Source: Rhipidocladum racemiflorum (taxonomy: Eukaryota; Streptophyta; Magnoliopsida; Poales; Poaceae). From it: a stretch of 64,000 bases of DNA. The stretch spans positions 59,792,561-59,856,560 of the forward strand of contig CM070569.1 of NCBI GenBank assembly GCA_036346355.1, written 5' to 3'. The notes beneath the pieces were generated by a model, which saw nothing but the letters and a program-made list of their open reading frames with translations, made no database searches and was not told the origin of the DNA. The position numbers were made by a program, and so were the translations under genes. The first letter of the stretch is position 1. Each line of letters begins with the position of its first letter. Below, one piece after another: positions 11,641 to 23,775 of the stretch.

Positions 11641-13691
11641 ATGGACAGGAACGCAGCAGCAGAAGACGTCGAGAGTGGCGAACACGAGCGGAAAGGTGAA
11701 AGCGCCTCCCTATCATGATCCTGTTCTGAGACCTAATTTTAGGGGATCCTTTTTTTTTTTTTTTTTTTTGTTATTTGGAACTGATCACGGCGTGCGTGAT
11801 TGGTTCTTTGCCTCTGGGACTCTTGGGAATTGAACTCTTTGGCCCCGCGGCGGCGGTTTTGTGGTTTCAGGCACCGTGTGGACCGGGACGGCGCACATTG
11901 TGACGGCGGTGATCGGCTCCGGCGTGCTGGCGCTGGCGTGGAGCGTGGCGCAGCTGGGCTGGGCTGCGGGCCCCCTCGCGCTGGCTGGCTTCGCCTGCGT
12001 CACCTACTACACCACCACGCTGCTCGCCGACGCCTACCGCGCGCCCGACCCAGTCACCGGGGCAAGGAACCGCACCTACATGGACGCCGTCAGATCATAC
12101 CTCAGTACGTGCGCGCGACCCCTAACACACGCAAAAATTCCATCTCCGTTAGTTTCTTGCCTTACTTAACTGAACGCAATGCCTGAAAATCGCCAGGTCC
12201 CAGAGAGGTGTTCATGTGCGGAATCGCTCAGTACGTCAATCTGTGGGGCACCATGGTGGGCTACACGATCACCGCAACCATAAGCATGGTGTGAGTAACC
12301 AAAATTAGTTTATGCTCCTTCTGAATAAAAACTATGTGATCAGGATCAGGATCAGGATCAGGATGTACTAAATTTTGTTTCTTTTTTGTAAAATCTGCAT
12401 TGCAAAGTGCGATCAGGAGGTCGGATTGTTTCCACCGGAACGGCCACGACGCGCACTGCGACACGTCGGGGACCGTGCTCATGCTGGCGTTCAGCGTAGT
12501 GCAGGTGGTGCTGTCCCAGTTCCCCGGCCTGGAGCACATCACGTGGCTGTCGGTTGTCGCGGCGGTCATGTCGTTCGCCTACTCGTTCATCGGTCTCGGG
12601 CTCTCCCTGGCGGAGTGGGCGTCTCACGGCGGCCACCCCAGCGGGAGGATAGAAGGTGCTACCGCGGTGTCTTCGAGCAAGAAGCTGTGGAATGTGCTTC
12701 TTGCCCTGGGGAACATCGCCTTTGCTTACACTTTTGCAGAAGTACTAATTGAGATCCAGGTATGCGCGACGATGCAGCCACTCTAGCTCTGAATGAATTG
12801 ATAGTGACTTTAGAAGGAAAAAAGAAATTGTTCAGAGCATTACTCCAGGTGGCGAAGTTCGTGTCAGTAAGGTGCCTTTTGATCTGTTTTGCATGTAGGA
12901 TACACTGAAGTCGCCACCGTCAGAGAACAAGACCATGAAGAAGGCAGCCATGTATGGAATTGGAGCCACCACCATCTTCTACGTCTCCGTTGGCTGTGCC
13001 GGATACGCCGCGTTTGGGTCCGATGCTCCCGGCAACATCCTGACAGCTCCCGGATTAGGGCCCTTCTGGCTCGTCGACATCGCCAACATGTGCCTCATCC
13101 TCCACCTCGTTGGGGCATACCAGGCCAGTACATCTCAATCAGTTTACTTAGCCACGCCTCAATTAGAATTGCATTTGTCATTAATTTGACAAGCTGACCT
13201 GAATGAAGCGAACCTTGCAGCTACTGTTCGGCATCTTGAGCTAAATGCATTTCTCAATGCAGGTCTATGCACAACCCATATTTGCTACAGTGGAGAGGTG
13301 GATTGCCTCCCGGTGGCCGGAAGCCAAGTTCGTCAACAGCGCATACACCGTGAGCATCCCGCTCATAGAACGAGGCTCGGTGACCGTCGCGCCTTACAAG
13401 CTCGTCTTACGGACTGCCATCGTTGTCGCGACAACTGTAGTGGGGATGATGATACCCTTCTTCAACGCGGTGCTGGGGCTCCTCGGCGCGTTCAGCTTCT
13501 GGCCGCTGACCGTGTACTTCCCCATAAGCATGCACATTGCCCAGGAGAAGATCACCAAAGTGAGAAAGTGGTATCTCCTGCAAGGTTTGAGCATGGTCTG
13601 CTTACTGATTTCAGTGGCAGTGGGTATAGGCTCTGTCACTGACATTGTGGACAGCCTGAAGGTATCTACCCCTTTCAAGACTGTCAGCTAG
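11641..13691 (+). CDS. Amino acid permease (AAP family), six exons
   Basis: Predicted exons are 11641-11695, 11871-12104, 12197-12290, 12408-12759, 12899-13123 and 13263-13691. They join in frame to 462 residues, normal for plant AAPs (about 450-490). AAPs are H+-coupled amino acid symporters with about eleven membrane spans, usually in the plasma membrane. The family signature is clear: TVWTGTAHIVTAVIGSGVLA in the first spans, then LAWSVAQLGW, a YTITATISMVAI span, SFAYSFIGLGLSLAEW, NIAFAYTFAEVLIEIQDTLK, and a GAYQVYAQPIFATVE loop. The start is the first ATG after a TATA box. The N-terminus is short and acidic, with VESG before the first span. Intron 5 appears to start with GC rather than GT (CAG|GCCAGT). 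Intron 4's preceding acceptor, before exon 4, is an unusual AAAG. Intron 3 holds a (GATCAG)n run at about 12339-12364, and intron 1 holds a long poly-T run. The reading frame is intact. The gene converges on the CEPR2-like receptor. Which AAP member it is cannot be told by eye. Confidence 0.93.
13124..13262 (+). other. Predicted GC-AG intron of the AAP gene (intron 5)
   Basis: Exon 5 must end at CAG 13121-13123 and exon 6 must begin at GTC 13263-13265 to keep the conserved GAYQVYAQP stretch. The bases after 13123 are GCCAGT, so the donor would be GC. The GT two codons further on would shift the frame. The acceptor is a normal TGCAG. GC-AG introns are a known minor class in plants. Confidence 0.75.
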
Positions 13692-13904
13692 AGGCTGTAG
13701 AAGTCTTGCGCAATAGTGACAAACGGCTCTAAGTTGAAGAAGAATGTAGGAATCTGGTTTCTGATTGGGTATGTATCATTTTATCAGACGTGACTTACTA
13801 GGATGGGATGTCCGATCAGTTCTTGGAAGATTTGGAGTTCTGAATTTTGCTGGATCGGCTATAATGACCCGTTAGCATGTACCTACTTCCTAGTTCCTAC
13901 TCTG

Positions 13905-13910
13905 AATAAA
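13905..13910 (+). terminator. Candidate polyadenylation signal of the AAP gene
   Basis: AATAAA lies 214 bases after the AAP stop codon, a typical 3'-UTR distance. It is supported only by the hexamer and its position. Confidence 0.45.
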
Positions 13911-14040
13911 CTGAAAAGAATGACTACAATGAAGTCGGAATATGTTGAGTGTTGGAATGATCTGTACAATGTCATCTGCCTAATAGCATGTTCTGTTGCT
14001 CTGAAGGAAAACGACAATAACTAGGAAGAACTAGGTTTTT

Positions 14041-14046
14041 TTTATT
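14041..14046 (-). terminator. Candidate polyadenylation signal of the receptor kinase
   Basis: TTTATT on the + strand reads AATAAA on the - strand, about 410 bases beyond the receptor stop codon. With the AAP signal at 13905, the two convergent transcripts would end within about 130 bases of each other and might overlap. Confidence 0.4.
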
Positions 14047-14452
14047 AAGAAGAAAATAAGCACCCAAATTCGCTCAGTTCAACTGAGTAAATGAATATCT
14101 TGATATTATGTCATCATTCAAGGTTGCCAAAATTTAACTACTGCCATCTCCAATTTCTCTGGCATTGCAATGCAGTAAATCATAAATAGCTCGCAACATT
14201 TGTACAGAAACTGCAGAGTACATGACCGAAATTTGTACAGGATATTGCTAAACTTATACCTATGAACAAGCTTTCAAAGGCTACTACACCTTCATATTAT
14301 TACCAGCCCACTAGTTACTAGTTTGCTGCTCACTAGTCAGGCTTTCTAAGGTCCTAATTGGCTGCCCCCAGAGTGTTGCTACTGGGTGCCTAATGTTCCT
14401 GATCTTGTGCATGGTGGCATGATGGCTCTTACTAAGAAAAGTTTACCTGCTC

Positions 14453-17400
14453 TTACTTCTTGTCATTCTTGTTCTTTGCCCTCCGGATTGTTGAGCTAGG
14501 ATCGACGTCGATGAGCATTTTCACAACTTCTCTCATTGCTGGTCGTTCAGAAGGCAGTTGGACAGTGCAAAGAATGGCAATATTCAAGACCTTTATCATG
14601 TTGTCTGATGCATAGTTGCTAACTTTTGGATCAAGAACAGCTGCAATATTTTGGTCAGCCAAATGGGAAGAAACCCAGGAGATGATGTCCAGTTCACCAT
14701 CAAACTGTTCGTCTATCGGGCTACTTCCAGTAACCAACTCTAGCAGTACAACACCAAAGCTGTAAACATCGCTCTTCTCTGTCACCTTGAGAGAATAAGC
14801 AAGCTCTGCATTTTAAGGTTGTCAAATTGTCAGACCAATACCATGAGGTATATGCATCTGAGAATTATATATAGTTTGAGTATTGCATAATATACATCTG
14901 AAATTATTACATAAAATTAAGAAATGCATCACTTAATTAAATCTACTACTCAAATATTCATTGGTATATCAATAACTGACATGGAAAACGTGCAAAAATA
15001 TTCAGAAGAAACAACAAAGCATATTGCATCCATCCGTTGAAACAGATCTTAAGTGACAAATACTACAGGAATTGTACTTTGTAATAGTAATTAAATAAGA
15101 GAAATTTTACCGAGCATTATACTTATAGTATATAATGTGTAGTAGAAATCACATCTAACCGTTGATTTGTTAAAGGTGTTTCTACTACTCTACTACCATA
15201 TGAAGTATAAGTAAACTCTAGTTAATCTGATCCATTGGATCGAAAAGAATGAAATGTTTATATTCAATTTAGTGTACTGTAAAAGAGCTCTTAAATAATC
15301 AGTGCATTGTTTCATTTCACAGCGTTATTTACCAGGACAAGGCATAATGAATTCTATAGTACATGAATGGCACTGGAAAAAAATTATATATTTTACAGTA
15401 TACATGCAGGAAACTGACCATTAACTGCAAGTCCATAACTATGCAAAGATAATCTACATGTAAGAGATAACTTGTTCAGAACTTACCAGGAGCCATGTAG
15501 CCATGAGTACCAGCGAAGCAGCTAAGTGGTGAACCTTCCACCAGTTTAGCGATACCGAAATCTGCAAGCTTAGCTTCATACTCCTCATCCAGCAGTATGT
15601 TGGTCGATTTTATGTCCCGGTGAATTATGGCTGGGGAGCAATCATGGTGAAGGTACATGATGCCCTTTGCAACCCCGACTGCAATCCGGTACCGCTTGCC
15701 CCAGTCTAGCTCCGGCTGCCCAGCTTTGAACTCTCGACGAATGGCATCGTACAGATTTCCATTCACCACATACTCATAGACTAGAAAGTTTGAACCACCA
15801 CCGGTCAAGAATGCATGAAGTTTCAGAATGTTTCGATGGCGTATCTTACCGAGGGTGGTAATCTCAGCTTTCAGAACATTTGCATCATCACGCTTCCACA
15901 GCTGCTTCACAGCCACAGTTCCCCTCTCCTTGCTCAATTCTAGCCTGTAAACTTTGCCGGTGCCACCACAGCCAATCAAATTCTCCCCATCCAAGTTGCA
16001 CATCTCTTCAGGATCAAGCTCTGGGGGATGGAAGGACTCAATAACCCACTTTGAATCACTGTCATCGCCACTCTCAATGTCTCGCTTTATGTTGAACTCT
16101 TCGAGCTTGTAATTTTCATATCTCAGACATGCTAACCCAGATAGGAGAGCAACCAAAGATGTCACTATGATCAGCACAACAAATAGCCGTCTCTGCGAGA
16201 AGTTATGACGGTTTTCGATCCAGCGGCAAGAGCTTAAATTGGTGGCACTTTGCCTCCACCCTTCTGAAATGTCAGTGACACAAAGGCCTGCATTTTCAGA
16301 GAATGCAACATCTCCAGCGACCATCAGGAGTTGTGGAGGGACTGGTCCGGACAACTTGTTGTGGGAGAAATCAACATAGCTTAGCTTCAGCGACTGCAAT
16401 CCTTCAGGGATTTGACCAGAGATCATGTTGTGTGATAGATCGAGTGAATTCAGCGTGAAAAGGGAGGCAAGTGTATCGGGAATGTCACCAGTCAAAGAAT
16501 TCCCTGCAAGATTTAGGTCAACCAGGCTGTTGCACATACCGATGTCCAGTGGTATCGGCCCTACCAGTGCATTGTGTTCCAAATGTAGGTATGACAACAA
16601 CTTCAGATTTCCAATCTGCGTAGGGATTTGGCCATAGAATCTGTTGTTGGAAGCAACCAGCTTCTGCAGCTGGGAGAGTTTCCCTAACTCCAATGGAAGC
16701 TCACTAGATAAGTTGTTATTATGAACATACAGCTGGTTCAGAGTGGCTGAAATGCCTATATCAGAAGATATGCCCCCGATAAATTTGTTGTCAGCAATGT
16801 CAATGATCACGGCATTAGGCAATCCCCATATGCCATCAGGAATACTACCAGTGAACTGATTTTGACTTATTCTGAACCTCTGAAGTGTCTTGCAAGAAGA
16901 GTAAGAGCTGGGGAATTCACCTGAGAAGTTGTTGGTCAAAGCCAGTAAGAACTGCATTTTGTTGTTTTGGCACAGGAACCTTGGAAATTCACCAGAAAAA
17001 TTGTTCTCTGATATGTCAATTGCATTGAGTGGCGAGAACCGGCCAAGGTTGGCTGGGAACTTTCCTGAGAACTGATTTTCATAGGTTGAAAATGACTCAA
17101 GAAACTGCAAGTTCCCTAGTCCTTCAGGAAGCTCACCAGAGAAGTTGTTCCGGTATATATGGAAGACCTTAAGTTTCTTCAGGCTAGCAATTTCCTTGGG
17201 CAGTATACCAGTAAGTTGATTCTGAGACACATCAAATTCAGATAACAATGACAGGTGTGCAATCTCAGAAGGTATTTCACCGCTCAAGTTGTTTTGGTAG
17301 AGCTCAATCTTCCACAGGTTGCGCAAGTTGGATATCACCTTCGGGAACACACCGGTCATCTGATTGCGTGAGAAGTCCAGAGTCCCAAGTGACACCAAAT

Positions 17401-18028
17401 CAAAGACTGAAGCCGGTATCACTCCTCTAAGGTTGCATTGCCCCAAGAATAGCCATGTCAGATTCTTCAGGCCTCCAATGCTTTCAGGAACATCACCTTC
17501 ATCGAAGTTATTCTCTCCTAGGCCTAATTCAGCTAGGACTGATAATTTGCTGACCCATACAGGGAATGCACCATAAAAAGCATTTGTAGATAAGTCAAGA
17601 ACTTGTAGTTTGAGTAATGATGAAAAATCAGGCAATTGGCCTGTCAAACTGTTCATTGACAGATTAAGAACTTGCAGATTTGTGCAGTTGGCCAGCGCAG
17701 CAGGAATGATGCCTGAGATGGAGTTTGCACCGAGCTCCAGAGTACGCAATTGGTGAAGAAGAGAATATGATGGCGATATAGTGCCTGATAGTGAGACATT
17801 TGAGAGTGATATTCCAATGACATCACCAGAATTATGGTCACAAGTTACACCGTAAAATTGGCATGCTGAGTGAGATTCATCCCAATTGCTTAGGTGATTT
17901 CGTGGATCCTCCAGATGACTTTTGATGTCCAGGAGTGCATCTGTTTCCAGAGGTAGAGATGTGGATATTCCAAAACTGGCCAATAGTAGAATGAACCAGA
18001 AATATATCTGAAACGGTGAAGTTGACAT
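14453..18028 (-). CDS. CEPR2: LRR receptor-like kinase, CEPR2 type, two coding exons
   Basis: Coding exons are 18028-15487 and 14805-14453, joined through MAP|ELAYS (CCTG|GTAAGT donor, TGCAG acceptor), giving 964 residues, close to Arabidopsis CEPR2 (about 970-980). Order: signal peptide (1-24), LRR N-terminal cap with a W and paired cysteines (about 25-65), about twenty LRRs of the SxNNFSGEFP type (70-580), a membrane span (about 615-637), then a kinase (about 680-945). Kinase motifs are all present: glycine loop GCGGTGKV, lysine in VAVK (about 708), HRDIKSTN (about 803-810), DFG (about 823), and APEL split by the intron. HRD makes it an RD kinase. The LRR region follows CEPR2 closely (SIGGLKNLTWLFLGQCNL, FPRFLCQNNKMQFLLALTNN), so I prefer it to the sister CEPR1/XIP1. 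CEPR2 is a plasma-membrane receptor for CEP peptides in nitrogen-demand signalling. The longer frame to 18046 begins with TTG. The first ATG is at 18028, just after a splice acceptor. Confidence 0.95.
14806..15486 (-). other. Intron of the CEPR2-like gene containing a MITE-like repeat
   Basis: This 681-bp intron interrupts the kinase domain after APE's first base. Its 15101-15240 segment matches 21711-21850, so the intron appears to have been invaded by a small repeat. The rest is AT-rich with no other feature. Confidence 0.85.
15101..15240. repeat. MITE-like repeat, copy 1 (in the receptor intron)
   Basis: About 140 bp, aligned in the same orientation with 21711-21850. Shared blocks include AGAAATCACATCTAACCGTTGA, broken by few changes, and GAAGTATAAGTAAACTCTAG. 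Borders are set by where similarity fades. No clear terminal repeat was found. Confidence 0.65.
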
Positions 18029-18037
18029 AATGTGTTC
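18029..18037 (-). promoter_or_regulatory. Probable 5'-leader splice acceptor just before the CEPR2 start
   Basis: On the - strand the sequence before the start codon reads CCCTTGTTCCAG, then nine bases, then ATG. The pyrimidine-rich tract and CAG make a good acceptor, so the leader is probably split and the promoter lies further upstream, perhaps near the CpG-rich block at 20.0-20.7 kb. The matching donor was not identified. Confidence 0.45.
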
Positions 18038-18049
18038 CTGGAACAAGGG

Positions 18050-20000
18050 AACCTAAAATTAGTTTGGTGGCATACTGGATTTGATGGTGAAATTATTACC
18101 TAGAAATTTCTGAAACGATCGAAAGCAATGTGCGGTTGGCTTCGACCACAGTGATCTTCAAGTAGAATTGAAAGAAATTGAAATGTGAAGAGACTTAAAA
18201 GACTAATCATTATAATGAAAGCCAGCTACTGAATAATTATGGGGACCAAGTAATAAGAGATATTTAGATGTTTGTTCATCTAGTAAATATCATTGTTTCC
18301 ATTCATCACATGCAAGTTCACTAGTACATATTTCTCTGGGCCCCCAGCAACTAGCGTACAGTGTTTCCTCGAGCAAAACAGTTTGTGCTTATTGTTTCTG
18401 ATATACTTTTCAACACAAGAAAGTAGAATAATTCTACTTGTTAAGAAACATATATGTCCTCTTTGAATCCGAAGTATAAATACTAAATTGCTTGCTAACC
18501 ACAGCAGATTTCCACTATACAAGAACTTAGTCGGATACTTTAGCAGATACATCGCGCATATCCAAATACCTTTCTCCGCTTCTCAACTAATTAAGATCAG
18601 GTCCTGTACGTGTTCATACTTCATATCAGCATTTAACTCAACCAACAAGTGGATGCGCTGAATGATTCCATATTGAATCATAGCCAAGGTCCTTACTGCC
18701 GGTGTCTCTACTAGGATGTATGGCTCTTGTTTGCTCCGTATCTCCGCATCTCATGACAAGGATGTGCAACTTCTGATGCAGTTTAAAGGGTAGATCGCTT
18801 TGGACCACTTACGATCAAACGGTGGGGATTGATCATTGAAAACACACTAGTAGATGATCTGGAAATGGTTCCGCTACATTAAATTATACGCTTTTTTCAT
18901 GCATCCTCCTAGCACAGGTAGCCAATGATTTGTCTAGTACTGATGACAGCAATACACCATTGTCATGAACCATGAGAACGGAATGCTGATTCCTCGCCTC
19001 AATATCCCTACCAGCAATTTTCAATTATCTTGGTCACAAGAGCTACTATATATAAATCACAATACGACCATGCGGTTACCTCACCCCAAGAAAAGTAAGA
19101 ATCAGATCGTGGAAACAATACCGGTACAAAAACTTAGCGTTGTAACTTTCTACAACACTTGGTTTCTCAATTCTCTCTGTCACAAGAGCTTCCTAGAGTA
19201 CCCTCACAAGCCCAGTCAAACATAAAAGATATATTGACACGAATCAAGAAATGCACAAAGCAACGCACTCCTTCCATTTCACAACATATTTGCCAAACCC
19301 AACATACGCAGACCAAGAAAGCATCAAATCTAATAATAAACAGTTAATGACTTTGGACTATAAATAATCCTATAAAAACGGCATGCAACTAATCAGCCTC
19401 TTCGGCAACATCAAAGTAGGGACAGTGTGTGGAAATAATTCCTCAAAGGAATATTGCGAAACTGAATGAGCAACGCAGATCGATATTAGAAGCCACCTCT
19501 GGGTGGGGTAGTGGAGCCTTGGCCCTTGGGTGTACAACTCCACCCATCGGAGCTCAAATCATGCTGCACATCTATTATACATAAATAAGTGCGCTACGGT
19601 AGGAATTTTGTAAGGATATGGATTTATCCTGGACTCCGTCGCTAATGAGGCGCGGGTGCGTGCATGCGGTGTGAGTCTTAATAGAAAAAAAAAACGAAAA
19701 ACTAACCTACGGTATATACCTCTGAAACTTGTGAATTTTTACATTGAAACTCATGAAACTTACACTAAAAACTGATGAAACATGAAACTGATGAAACTAA
19801 ACACTGAAACTCATGAAACCAGCATTGAAACTGATAAGTTTCATAAGTTTTACGGCTATACCGTTGGAACGGTATACCGTCGTTCCTAGTCTCCCTCTGA
19901 AAAAAAAAATACAGATCGATACCAAATTCCAAAGTACCCGGTCTTTACTGTAGTAAAGCTCAACCTTACACCCATGAGATGGGGAAAGCACCCTTATCCG
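18050..20000. other. Upstream region of the receptor gene, no supported gene
   Basis: AT-rich DNA with short frames (60-90 codons) on both strands that show no domains. If the receptor leader is spliced, this would be intron plus promoter DNA. At 19735-19850 there is a run of AAACTGATGAAAC and AAACTCATGAAAC units (a degenerate tandem repeat), followed by GGTATACCGT words seen again inverted near 19705. Confidence 0.5.
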
Positions 20001-20009
20001 ACGATCAGA

Positions 20010-20720
20010 CTGAGAAATGTAAGTGAACAGGCAGGAAAGGAGGAACGCACCAGCTAGAAGGCAGGCAGCAACCGCAGGATTCCTGAATCCTCTGGCCAAG
20101 CACGGTAGTAGAGCAGTGTACTTTATGGAGCACCCAAGCAGCGGTTCGGCGAGAGCGCGGCGGAGCAAAAGAGAGGAAGAGGCCACGCGGGCAGGAGGAG
20201 GTGCGTGCGGACGCCTCTTGTTGCGTCGGCTCGCGCGGGCATGTCCAGGGCCTGCGCGGTTCGATGCATCGGTTATAGCGGTAGCCTTTGCGTCTCGCGA
20301 TTTGCATGCGCGCGCGCGCGCGCAAGACAACAAAACGAATAAACGAGACGGGGGAAAAAACGTACGTACGCGCCCGTCCCCGGCCGGAGCGAGCCGGAAT
20401 CTTCGTATTCTGTGGAGGCGCGCGTGGGGGGCTCGGTGGACGCTGCTCGCCACTTGCCCGCGTCCGCCGCGCGGGGAAAGCGACCCTTGCGCTCGGTGCC
20501 TCGGCCGCGCCCGCTCGCGCGCGTGCACTGACGATCACACGTACGCTGATACCACTGGAACACCGAGATACCGATGCTATTCTGATTTCTCACCCCTCCT
20601 TGGTTTTTTTTCTTTTCACCCGGGAGCGTATTGTCGGGAACTCGAGATGCTTTTCCATATCTGTCGAGTCGCGAGATGTATCTCTCGCGCGTCCACTCGT
20701 CGAGGAATGAATGGTGATAT
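20010..20720. promoter_or_regulatory. CpG-rich block, possible leader exon or promoter of the receptor
   Basis: About 700 bp of sharply higher GC and CpG content than its surroundings, including a (GC)n run at 20307-20322. Large overlapping open frames on both strands (up to 243 codons) follow from the high GC and encode arginine-, alanine- and proline-rich text without domains. Its place 2 kb upstream of the minus-strand receptor makes it a plausible transcription start region. It could also be a captured or unannotated exon. Confidence 0.35.
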
Positions 20721-20729
20721 GCTGCCAAG

Positions 20730-21700
20730 TGCCAACGGGAGTACTAGCTAGCCTTTTATGTGCCGGGAATAATTACTAGTGCTTCCCAATAAACGAGAGG
20801 AGCAGGGCGAGTGTATTTTTCTGAACCTGGTGAAATAGCTGTTCTGTTTCAGCTTTACCCAGCTCGAATGCGAGCTACTCGGTTCATTAAAAAAAAACGA
20901 CGTATCGGTCATCAAGCCTCGACGACAGACATGGAAATAAGGAGACAAGAACGGCATAACAGAGAATTCAAACAGAAATTGGAGTCAAAGATCTGCTTAT
21001 TCGGCGTCGTGGCCTACAAGAAACAAAACGACGATTCCAGATAGCAATAGCACAAACCGGCGGCTGCTCGACCGGTCTCTCCAGGCCAAATCTCCTTTGG
21101 CTCCGAGCCACACGAACACTTCGGTGCAAATCATGTGCTACCAGATAAGTTCAAGTGCGAACTGATTTGAACTTGTTACAATACTATCATTTTTGCACAG
21201 GACCTAAGAATACAGATTCGTATCTACATGTCTGATTAGATTGTGATGTGCTTTTTCCTTGCCGAACATCAGCCCCGTGAAGTGGTAGGCGGCGGAATTC
21301 CATTCACAGGAGCAGACTATGCAGAAGCAGGAAGTACCCTGTCTGATTGAAAAGTACTACCAGTTGGCTTTGGCTGTGCATTGTACTAGTGATCGACTAT
21401 TATAAAATAAACATCACTTGACCGCCAGTACATCAGCTTGTATCGCGAACAGTGTAGCGGTTCAGTGCTTGATTTGTTCTTAAATCAAACCTTAATTATT
21501 GCAGCAGTGGACGTCCCTGCTCAAGCATATGTTGCTCTGTGCATGTGAGCTTTGACGAGGTGGGCGGTAATGGAATTACCCCAGGGAAAATGTTTAATAA
21601 TTGTATAAGCTATTGATGAATAGTTAAGCACAATATGTCGATCTCCAAGTACATACAACCTTTTTTTAGATAATAGAAAAATAAATTAACTTCCGATCTC
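20730..21700. other. Intergenic DNA, nothing recognised
   Basis: AT-rich to average composition. No frame has recognisable content and I found no clear terminal repeats. Confidence 0.5.
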
Positions 21701-21710
21701 TGCATTCTAT

Positions 21711-21850
21711 AGAAAATTTACGATGTATTAAACTAATAGTATATAGCGTGCAATAGAAATCAAATCTAACCATTGATTTATTAATGGTATTTCTAGTACT
21801 GTACTACCAGATGAAGTATAAGTAAACTCTAGTTAATCTAATATATTGAT
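21711..21850. repeat. MITE-like repeat, copy 2
   Basis: This is the second copy of the repeat found in the receptor intron (15101-15240), in the same orientation. The shared right part reads GATGAAGTATAAGTAAACTC. It is somewhat diverged, suggesting an old element. Confidence 0.65.
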
Positions 21851-22548
21851 TCAAGAAGATGAGGTATAAGCAAATAAAAATATCGTGATGGAACTATTTT
21901 CGTAAATAAATGCGTAGAGGAGGCCACTACATTGATCAATTCACGACAGCTAATTGCATGCACAGTTCAAAAATTTCCCGAGCTACATTTTTTTTTTAGA
22001 AGAAAGAATCCAAAAAAAAAAAAACAATGCCGCATATTTTTCACTGTTATAATTTTAATCCATGAAACTCATTTGTAAGTGTTTCGTATGTTTGTCGTTT
22101 TGGTAATTTTGTACGTTGATGTGACTAACTTTTTCATTTCTCTTCGAATTATTTTGCATGTCATTTCATCGATCGTTACAAACAAAATTTGACTATAAAA
22201 TTAACACCCTAGTTAGTAAAAAATTATTTCATTGCATATTTTTCACTCTTACCATTTTTATGCAAAATTTTATAAAATTTGCCGTTAGTAAATTAACGTG
22301 GTGTCAAATTCACAAAGTGGCGGTTGATTGTAAACAAAATTCACAAAATTAGTTTGCAGTTAGTAACTTCTAATTTGCAAACCTCACTCCAGTTACTTTA
22401 CAGTTAGTAGCTTCTAATTTGCAGTTATAAAATTCACAAAGTGGCAGTCGCAAATTACAGTATAAAATTAACGTGGTGGGGCCGGCGGCTGGAAGGGGCG
22501 ATGCAGCGGCTGGGAGCAGCGGCGCCCACAATTGCAACTACGGGGAGA

Positions 22549-23374
22549 CGAGGATTCAAATCTCGTTTTGGATAAAATTCCAAAGGTCATCGAAATCCAA
22601 AATCTTGGCGAGATTCGGAAATTTCGGATAAAATCCGAACGAAATACAAAAACCAAATTTCAAATCCGAATTTTTTCAACTGGGAAATCCGAGATCTCGG
22701 CCCAAGTTGAATTGACCAAAAAATGATCCAAAACATGTCAACAAATTTTGAATTTTTTTTTGAATGGTTCTAACACATAACTAATGTTTCCATAAAAATT
22801 TGAGATGATGATCAAGCATGAGTAATTTTTAAAAAATCTAACAGTGGTAAAGTCGTCATAAAAACCGATGTAAAATCACTTTTTGATTTTTCAAATGTAA
22901 CAAATGAAGTCCAAGTCATTTGAAAAGTTTTATATATGTTCCTATCATCCTATGTATTATAGAGAAATATTTATTCCATACATAGAAGCCATAATGTAAC
23001 TTAATTGGGGCAACACAACATGTTACATATTGGAAAATAGTTCAAACCACTTTAGAAAATTTTGAAATTTTTTGTGAATGGTCCTAACACATCCATAATA
23101 TTCCCATAAAATTTTCAGATGATGATCAATCTTGAGAAATTTTAAAAAATTCGGACAGTGCAAACCGACAAATTGAACCGACCAAAAAATGGTCAAAAAC
23201 ACATCAAAAATTTTAGAAATTTCTTGTGGATGATCTTGACCCTAAATACAATCAAATACAGCACACAAAAATCATAATCCGGCAAAAGCACCCGAGATTC
23301 CCAAGATCTTGCCGAGAAATTCGAAATTTGAATTTTTTTTTGAATTTTTTAAATTTTTCGAGATGTTGAATCTG
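22549..23374. mobile_element. Degenerate hAT-like element of the AATCTCGG family
   Basis: The left edge (GAGGATTCAAATCTCG) and right edge (GATGTTGAATCTGC) resemble the CAGGGTT/AACCCTG termini of the better copies. The interior has GAAATCCAAAATCTTGGCGAG text next to the left edge, as at 49.88 kb, plus repeated GATGATCAA and TTCCCATAAAA units as at 44.7-45.0 kb. Flanking 8-mers match poorly, so borders are approximate. Confidence 0.5.
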
Positions 23375-23775
23375 CTGGGAGGTGCTGCGCACGGCATAAG
23401 CAACGCTCGGCGAGCGCGACAAGAACCATTTCTGCAAAAACTATTCGAATAGAGACTATTTTCATAATAAAAATTTGCGACGAAACTAGCACATTAAAAA
23501 AATTCAAATAAATTTGAGGACCTGTCATGTACTCTATTATTGCACCTATCTTGTGACGTGACAACTTTGGCTCATGTTCCACTGAGTGACCAGGGAATTC
23601 GGTCTCAGGTTCTTGTCATAGCATGATATGATACTAGCATTTAGCCTCTTTTGACCAGCACTGGGAGGAGACACCTACTTTTGGTGCCACTTGGTTTGGA
23701 CTATCATTAGTCACGACAAACACTACAATCGTGCAACTGCATGTGTACCTCAAGGGCTGGGACAATAGTTACTGT

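Noticed and set aside
18029..18046. Six-codon N-terminal extension of the receptor kinase
   Set aside because: It would start with TTG and includes a splice acceptor. The ATG at 18028 gives a normal signal peptide.
19797..20751. Frames of 140-243 codons on both strands
   Set aside because: High GC leaves several frames open at once. There is no domain, and composition is dominated by Arg, Ala and Pro. Kept only as a CpG-rich block.
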